Below are positions 60,463 through 64,000 of a stretch of DNA of 64,000 nucleotides, piece after piece. Source of the stretch: Pseudomonas lini (GTDB taxonomy: Bacteria; Pseudomonadota; Gammaproteobacteria; Pseudomonadales; Pseudomonadaceae); the NCBI RefSeq assembly GCF_001042905.1, contig NZ_JYLB01000009.1:186001-250000 (forward strand). Reading direction: 5' to 3'. The translations under genes and the position numbers were made by a program. Positions within the stretch are counted from its first letter, which is position 1. Every line of letters starts with the position of its first letter. A model generated the notes under the pieces. The model was not told the origin of the DNA. It ran no database searches and saw only the letters and a program-made list of their open reading frames with translations.

Positions 60463-60491
60463 CTGTTTTCTGCCGAGTATCGATTAAGCGA

Positions 60492-61955
60492 TCAACCCGT
60501 CAACCCCGTTTGCTGAACCAGGTTCAGCAGCGGCTGTGGATACAGGCCGAGGAAGAATGCCAGTACGGCAATTGCCAGCAGCATCACGCCGCCTGCACGT
60601 TGTTCCCAGTGCAGTTGCGCATCGTGGCGGCGCAGGTTCGGTTCCATCAGGTACAGGGTGACCATCACACGCAGGTAGTAGAAAACGCCGATGGCGCTGC
60701 CCAGTACCAGGGAGCCGACCAGCCACCATTGCTGCGACTCGACACCGGTGGCGATGATGTAGAACTTGCCGATGAAGCCCGCGGTCAGCGGGATACCGGC
60801 CAGCGACAGCATCATCACGGTCAGGACAGCGGTCAGGTACGGACGGCGCCAGAACAGGCCGCGGTATTCGTACAGGGCATCCGCGTCACGGCCGTTGTAC
60901 GGCGAGGACATCAGGGTGATCACGCCGAATGCGCCGAGGCTGGTGATCACGTAAGTGACCAGGTACACGCCGATGGCTTCCAGGGCCAGACCCTTGCTCG
61001 CCACCAAGGCGATCAGCAGGTAGCCGAAGTGAGCGATGGACGAGTAACCCAGCAGACGCTTGAGGTTGCTTTGGGTCAGTGCCAGCAGGTTACCGAACAG
61101 GATCGACGCGATGGCGATGATGGTCAGCACGTCGCTCAGCACGCCACTGCTCGCCGCTGGCGAGATCTGGAACAGACGCACCATCACCGCGAATACAGCG
61201 ACTTTCGACGCGGTGGCCAGGAACGCTGCCACCGGTGCCGGGGCACCTTCGTAAACGTCCGGGGTCCAGAGGTGGAACGGTACCAGCGACAACTTGAACG
61301 CCAGGCCGATCAGCATCATGCCCAGGCCCAGTTGAGCCAGAGAGCTTGGCAGACCGGTGGCCGCCAGGGCCTGACCGATGCCGTTGAAGCTCAGGCTGCC
61401 AGCGTCGGCGTAGAGCAGGGCCATGCCGAACAACAGGAACGCGGAACCGGCGGCCGACAGCACCATGTACTTGATACCGGCTTCCAGCGAGCGCTTGTTG
61501 AAGAAGGCATACGCCACCAGACCGTAAACCGGTACCGAGAGCAGTTCCAGACCGATGAACAAGCCGGCCAGGTGCTGCGCGCTGACCAGTACCAGGCCAC
61601 CGGCGGCGGCCATCAGGATCAGCAGGTAAAGTTCTTCACGGTTGCCCGGGTAACCCGAACCGCCATCGCCGAGGTAGGCGTGGGCGAGAGTCACACAAGC
61701 GAGGGTGGCGACCAGGATCAGCGCCATGTACAAGCAAGCGAACGTGTCGATCTGCAGCAGTGGAGTCACGGCCAGCGGCGCGACTTTCAGGGCTGGCAGG
61801 ATCGACAGCAGAGCCAGGTTCAGACCTGCCACCGACAGCAGGAAGGTCTGTGAGTGGTTGCGGCGCCATGCGATAGCCAGCATCACCACGATGATCGTGG
61901 CGCTGGTGATCAACAACGGCGCAAGCGCGATAAAGTGTTGAGTCGTGAATTCCAT
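60492..61955 (-). CDS. nuoN: NADH-quinone oxidoreductase subunit N
   Basis: ATG 61955 (MEFTTQHFIALAPLLITSAT) gives 487 residues, the normal length; the longer frame overlaps nuoM. About fourteen transmembrane helices with the proton-channel motifs of antiporter-like subunits, including ELLSVPVYGLVA (helix 5 glutamate), KLSLVPFHLWTPDVYEGAP and the central lysine region. It is the terminal gene of the complex I operon and lies 7 bp after nuoM. Confidence 0.95.
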   Translation of the reverse strand: MEFTTQHFIALAPLLITSATIIVVMLAIAWRRNHSQTFLLSVAGLNLALLSILPALKVAPLAVTPLLQIDTFACLYMALILVATLACVTLAHAYLGDGGSGYPGNREELYLLILMAAAGGLVLVSAQHLAGLFIGLELLSVPVYGLVAYAFFNKRSLEAGIKYMVLSAAGSAFLLFGMALLYADAGSLSFNGIGQALAATGLPSSLAQLGLGMMLIGLAFKLSLVPFHLWTPDVYEGAPAPVAAFLATASKVAVFAVMVRLFQISPAASSGVLSDVLTIIAIASILFGNLLALTQSNLKRLLGYSSIAHFGYLLIALVASKGLALEAIGVYLVTYVITSLGAFGVITLMSSPYNGRDADALYEYRGLFWRRPYLTAVLTVMMLSLAGIPLTAGFIGKFYIIATGVESQQWWLVGSLVLGSAIGVFYYLRVMVTLYLMEPNLRRHDAQLHWEQRAGGVMLLAIAVLAFFLGLYPQPLLNLVQQTGLTG

Positions 61956-61962
61956 AGCGCTC

Positions 61963-63495
61963 TTACCGGGCCGAAGCGAGTTGAGTGAAGGCGGTGCCGA
62001 GCCACTGCTGCACGCCATGCATCGTCGCGGCAGAGGTATCGAGGAACGGTTGCGGGTACACGCCGATGTAGATCAGCAGCGCCGCAAGCCCGACCACCAT
62101 GATCATTTCGCGACCGTCCATGCCATGCAGTACCGCGTCCGATTTGGCCGGGCCGAAGTACGCACGGTGGATCATGATCAGCGAGTAGACCGAACCGAAC
62201 ACCAGGCCCGACGTCGCGATGATGGTAACCACAGGCGCCGCGGGGAACGTGCCGAGCAGGATCAGGAACTCACCGACGAAGTTACCGGTACCCGGCAAGC
62301 CCAAGGAAGCTGCTGCGAAGAACAGGCTGAGGGCCGGCAGGTAAGCGATCTTCGACCACAGGCCACCCATTTCCCGCATGTCGCGGGTGTGGGTGCGTTC
62401 GTACAGCTGACCGGAGAGGATAAAGAGTGCTGCCGCCGACAGACCGTGCGCCAGCATCTGCATCACTGCGCCCTGCAGCGCCAGTTGGCTGCCGGAGTAG
62501 ATGCCGATCAGCACGAAGCCCATGTGGGAAACGGACGAGAAGGCAATCAGACGCTTGATGTCGGTTTGCGCGAAGGCCAGGAACGCACCGTAGAAGATCC
62601 CGATCAGACCCAGGGTCATGGCGATCGGCGCGAACTCGGCCGAGGCGTTCGGGAACAGCGGCAGGGCGAAACGCAGCAGACCGTAAGCCGCTGTCTTCAG
62701 CAAGATACCGGCCAGGTCGACCGAACCCGCGGTTGGTGCCTGGGCGTGAGCGTCAGGCAACCAGGAGTGGAACGGTACGACCGGCAGCTTGACCGCGAAG
62801 GCGATGAAGAAACCGAGCATCAGGATGTACTCGGTGGTGAGCGACATCTTGGTCTTCAACAGGTCGGCGTAGTTGAAGGTAATCACGCCGGTGTCGTTGA
62901 AGTTGACCAGTACCAGCCCCAGGATCGCCACCAACATGATCAGGCCGGAAGCCTGGGTGAAGATGAAGAACTTGGTCGCCGCGTAGATCCGGGTTTTCTT
63001 GCCGTCCGAAGAACTGTGACCCCAGAGCGCGATGAGGAAGTACATCGGCACCAGCATCATTTCCCAGAAGAAGAAAAACATGAACAGGTCGAGGGCGAGG
63101 AACACGCCGACGACACCGCCCAGGATCCACATCAGGTTCAGGTGGAAGAAGCCAACGTGACGTTGAATCTCTTTCCACGAGCAGAGGACCGAGAGCACGC
63201 CCAACAGACCGGTCAGCATGATCATCAGCAGCGACAGGCCATCGAGGGCCAAGTGCACGCTGATGCCGAAGCGCTCGATCCAGATGTGCTTGAACTCACG
63301 CACCCAGGTCGGGTCGGCGCCAGGCGCCGGGGCAAATGAATAGTCACCGTTCGCCCACAGCCAGAGGCCGAGAGAGAGCAATAGGGACATGGTGATCAGC
63401 GCAATCCAGCGCGGGAGGGTAGCGCCGAAGCGCTCACCCATCCAGCACAGCAGGCCGCCGATGAAGGGGATCAGGATTAGCCAAGGCAGAATCAT
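61963..63495 (-). CDS. nuoM: NADH-quinone oxidoreductase subunit M
   Basis: The 510-residue, multi-helix protein is one of the three antiporter-like proton-pumping subunits of complex I. It has the conserved FFFWEMMLVPMYFLIALWG (helix 5 glutamate, near residue 144), KLPVVPFHSWLPDAHAQAPTAGSV and the helix-12 region. It lies between nuoL and nuoN in the usual order. Confidence 0.95.
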   Translation of the reverse strand: MILPWLILIPFIGGLLCWMGERFGATLPRWIALITMSLLLSLGLWLWANGDYSFAPAPGADPTWVREFKHIWIERFGISVHLALDGLSLLMIMLTGLLGVLSVLCSWKEIQRHVGFFHLNLMWILGGVVGVFLALDLFMFFFFWEMMLVPMYFLIALWGHSSSDGKKTRIYAATKFFIFTQASGLIMLVAILGLVLVNFNDTGVITFNYADLLKTKMSLTTEYILMLGFFIAFAVKLPVVPFHSWLPDAHAQAPTAGSVDLAGILLKTAAYGLLRFALPLFPNASAEFAPIAMTLGLIGIFYGAFLAFAQTDIKRLIAFSSVSHMGFVLIGIYSGSQLALQGAVMQMLAHGLSAAALFILSGQLYERTHTRDMREMGGLWSKIAYLPALSLFFAAASLGLPGTGNFVGEFLILLGTFPAAPVVTIIATSGLVFGSVYSLIMIHRAYFGPAKSDAVLHGMDGREMIMVVGLAALLIYIGVYPQPFLDTSAATMHGVQQWLGTAFTQLASAR

Positions 63496-63534
63496 GACGG
63501 GCTCGTTTCCTTTCGCAAGTTCGCAAGGTTCATA

Positions 63535-64000
63535 TCAGACCGCTACCAGCACGACGGCGCCGATTACCAGCACGGCACCAGCAGCCATCGAGGCGGCATA
63601 CCAACGCAATTGACCGGTCTCGGTGCGGCTCAGGGCGGTGTGACCGCCTTTGGCCATACGCGGGATCAGACCGATAGTCTGGTCGAGCGGGTCTTTGCGC
63701 AGAATGTGGCTGATCGCAAGGTAAGGCTTGACGAACAGTTTGTCGTAGATCCAGTCGAAGCCCCAGGCAGCGAACCACCAGGCCGAAAGGAAGCGGCCGA
63801 CGCCGCTGTTGGCGACGGCGGTGACGAAGCGACGCTTGCCGAGGAACAGCAGCGCGGCCAGCAGGATACCGGCCAGGGCGATGGCGCCCGAGGCGATTTC
63901 CAGACTGTGCTTGGCGTCGCCGCCGGCATGGCCGACGCTTTGTGGCAGTACACCGTGCAGCGGCGGAACGATCATCGCGCCAACGAACGTCGACAGTACG
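63535..64000 (-). CDS. nuoL: NADH-quinone oxidoreductase subunit L (3' part)
   Basis: The frame is open to the right window edge and encodes about 154 C-terminal residues, including FDWIYDKLFVKPYLAISHILRKDPLDQTIG, the end of the long lateral helix and the last transmembrane helix of NuoL. The 5' part lies outside the window. nuoM begins 40 bp downstream. Confidence 0.93.
   Translation of the reverse strand, partial: VLSTFVGAMIVPPLHGVLPQSVGHAGGDAKHSLEIASGAIALAGILLAALLFLGKRRFVTAVANSGVGRFLSAWWFAAWGFDWIYDKLFVKPYLAISHILRKDPLDQTIGLIPRMAKGGHTALSRTETGQLRWYAASMAAGAVLVIGAVVLVAV

Noticed and set aside
60276..63339. Long plus-strand frames opposite nuoN and nuoM
   Set aside because: Very hydrophilic Q/H/R-rich translations, the typical reverse reading of membrane-protein genes.

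Overview
This is a chromosomal window from a fluorescent Pseudomonas, probably of the P. fluorescens group. The evidence is protein-level similarity throughout, the gene order lpxH-ppiB-glnS-cysS, the leucine-degradation (liu) cluster, PrrF-type and Crc-antagonist small RNAs, and more than twenty intergenic palindromic REP-type elements of at least three sequence families. Most of the window is core genome. Accessory traits are small: a toxin-antitoxin pair, decayed heavy-metal resistance fragments, and orphan DUF6124 genes.

Layout. 1-1272: a leucine-rich-repeat/protein-kinase fusion, cut by the window edge. 1.5-9.3 kb: a catabolic operon with a spermidine/iron-type ABC transporter, a three-part HcnABC/opine-oxidase-like dehydrogenase and a divergent IclR regulator. 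9.4-12.5 kb: an ECF sigma/anti-sigma pair divergent from a membrane-anchored catalase-like peroxidase and a cytochrome b561; both promoters carry the same GGAATAA-N14-CGTCT signature. 12.6-14.4 kb: an MFS exporter divergent from an HxlR regulator across a 21-bp inverted-repeat operator. 14.5-17.3 kb: an M14 carboxypeptidase, a Fur-controlled PrrF sRNA, a DUF6124 protein and a LexA/CI-like repressor that lacks its self-cleavage serine. 17.3-27.1 kb: leucine/isovalerate catabolism (liuABCD, an acyl-CoA synthetase, mvaB, liuR) with three LiuR-type boxes; a CrcY/CrcZ-type Crc-antagonist sRNA with a sigma-54 promoter lies between mvaB and the ligase. 27.2-33.3 kb: a LysR regulator and acyl-CoA dehydrogenase pair, a PstS-OmpA fusion, xthA, a tandem REP array and a GNAT acetyltransferase. 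33.4-38.8 kb: tamA-tamB. 39.0-43.9 kb: a MarR-controlled EmrAB/outer-membrane-factor efflux operon. 44.1-48.7 kb: lpxH-ppiB and glnS, cysS. 48.9-57.2 kb: a sigma-54 activator divergent from a glycerol-type ABC transporter operon (glpSTPQ, DUF2160, glpV). 57.3-60.3 kb: higBA-like toxin-antitoxin, sensor-kinase and CzcA fragments, a PtrA-like small protein, a DUF6124 protein and a chimeric antitoxin. 60.5-64.0 kb: the distal end of the NADH dehydrogenase operon (nuoN, nuoM, 3' part of nuoL).

How the parts connect. Three layers of carbon control meet here. LiuR boxes regulate leucine degradation locally, the sigma-54 sRNA next to mvaB should relieve Hfq/Crc catabolite repression, and a second sigma-54 promoter, preceded by a cluster of TGTTCA motifs, drives the polyol-type ABC transporter. 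Iron control appears through PrrF. REP elements sit mainly at 3' ends, but three interrupt what otherwise look like operons.

The observations most worth following are the sigma-54/Crc sRNA locus, the complementary degeneration of the two glycerol-transporter ATPases, the mirrored ECF promoters, the non-cleavable LexA-like repressor, the 98-bp tandem REP array and the chimeric antitoxin. I did not find a clearly new multi-gene system. All identifications come from reading the sequence and from knowledge of the families; no database search was run.
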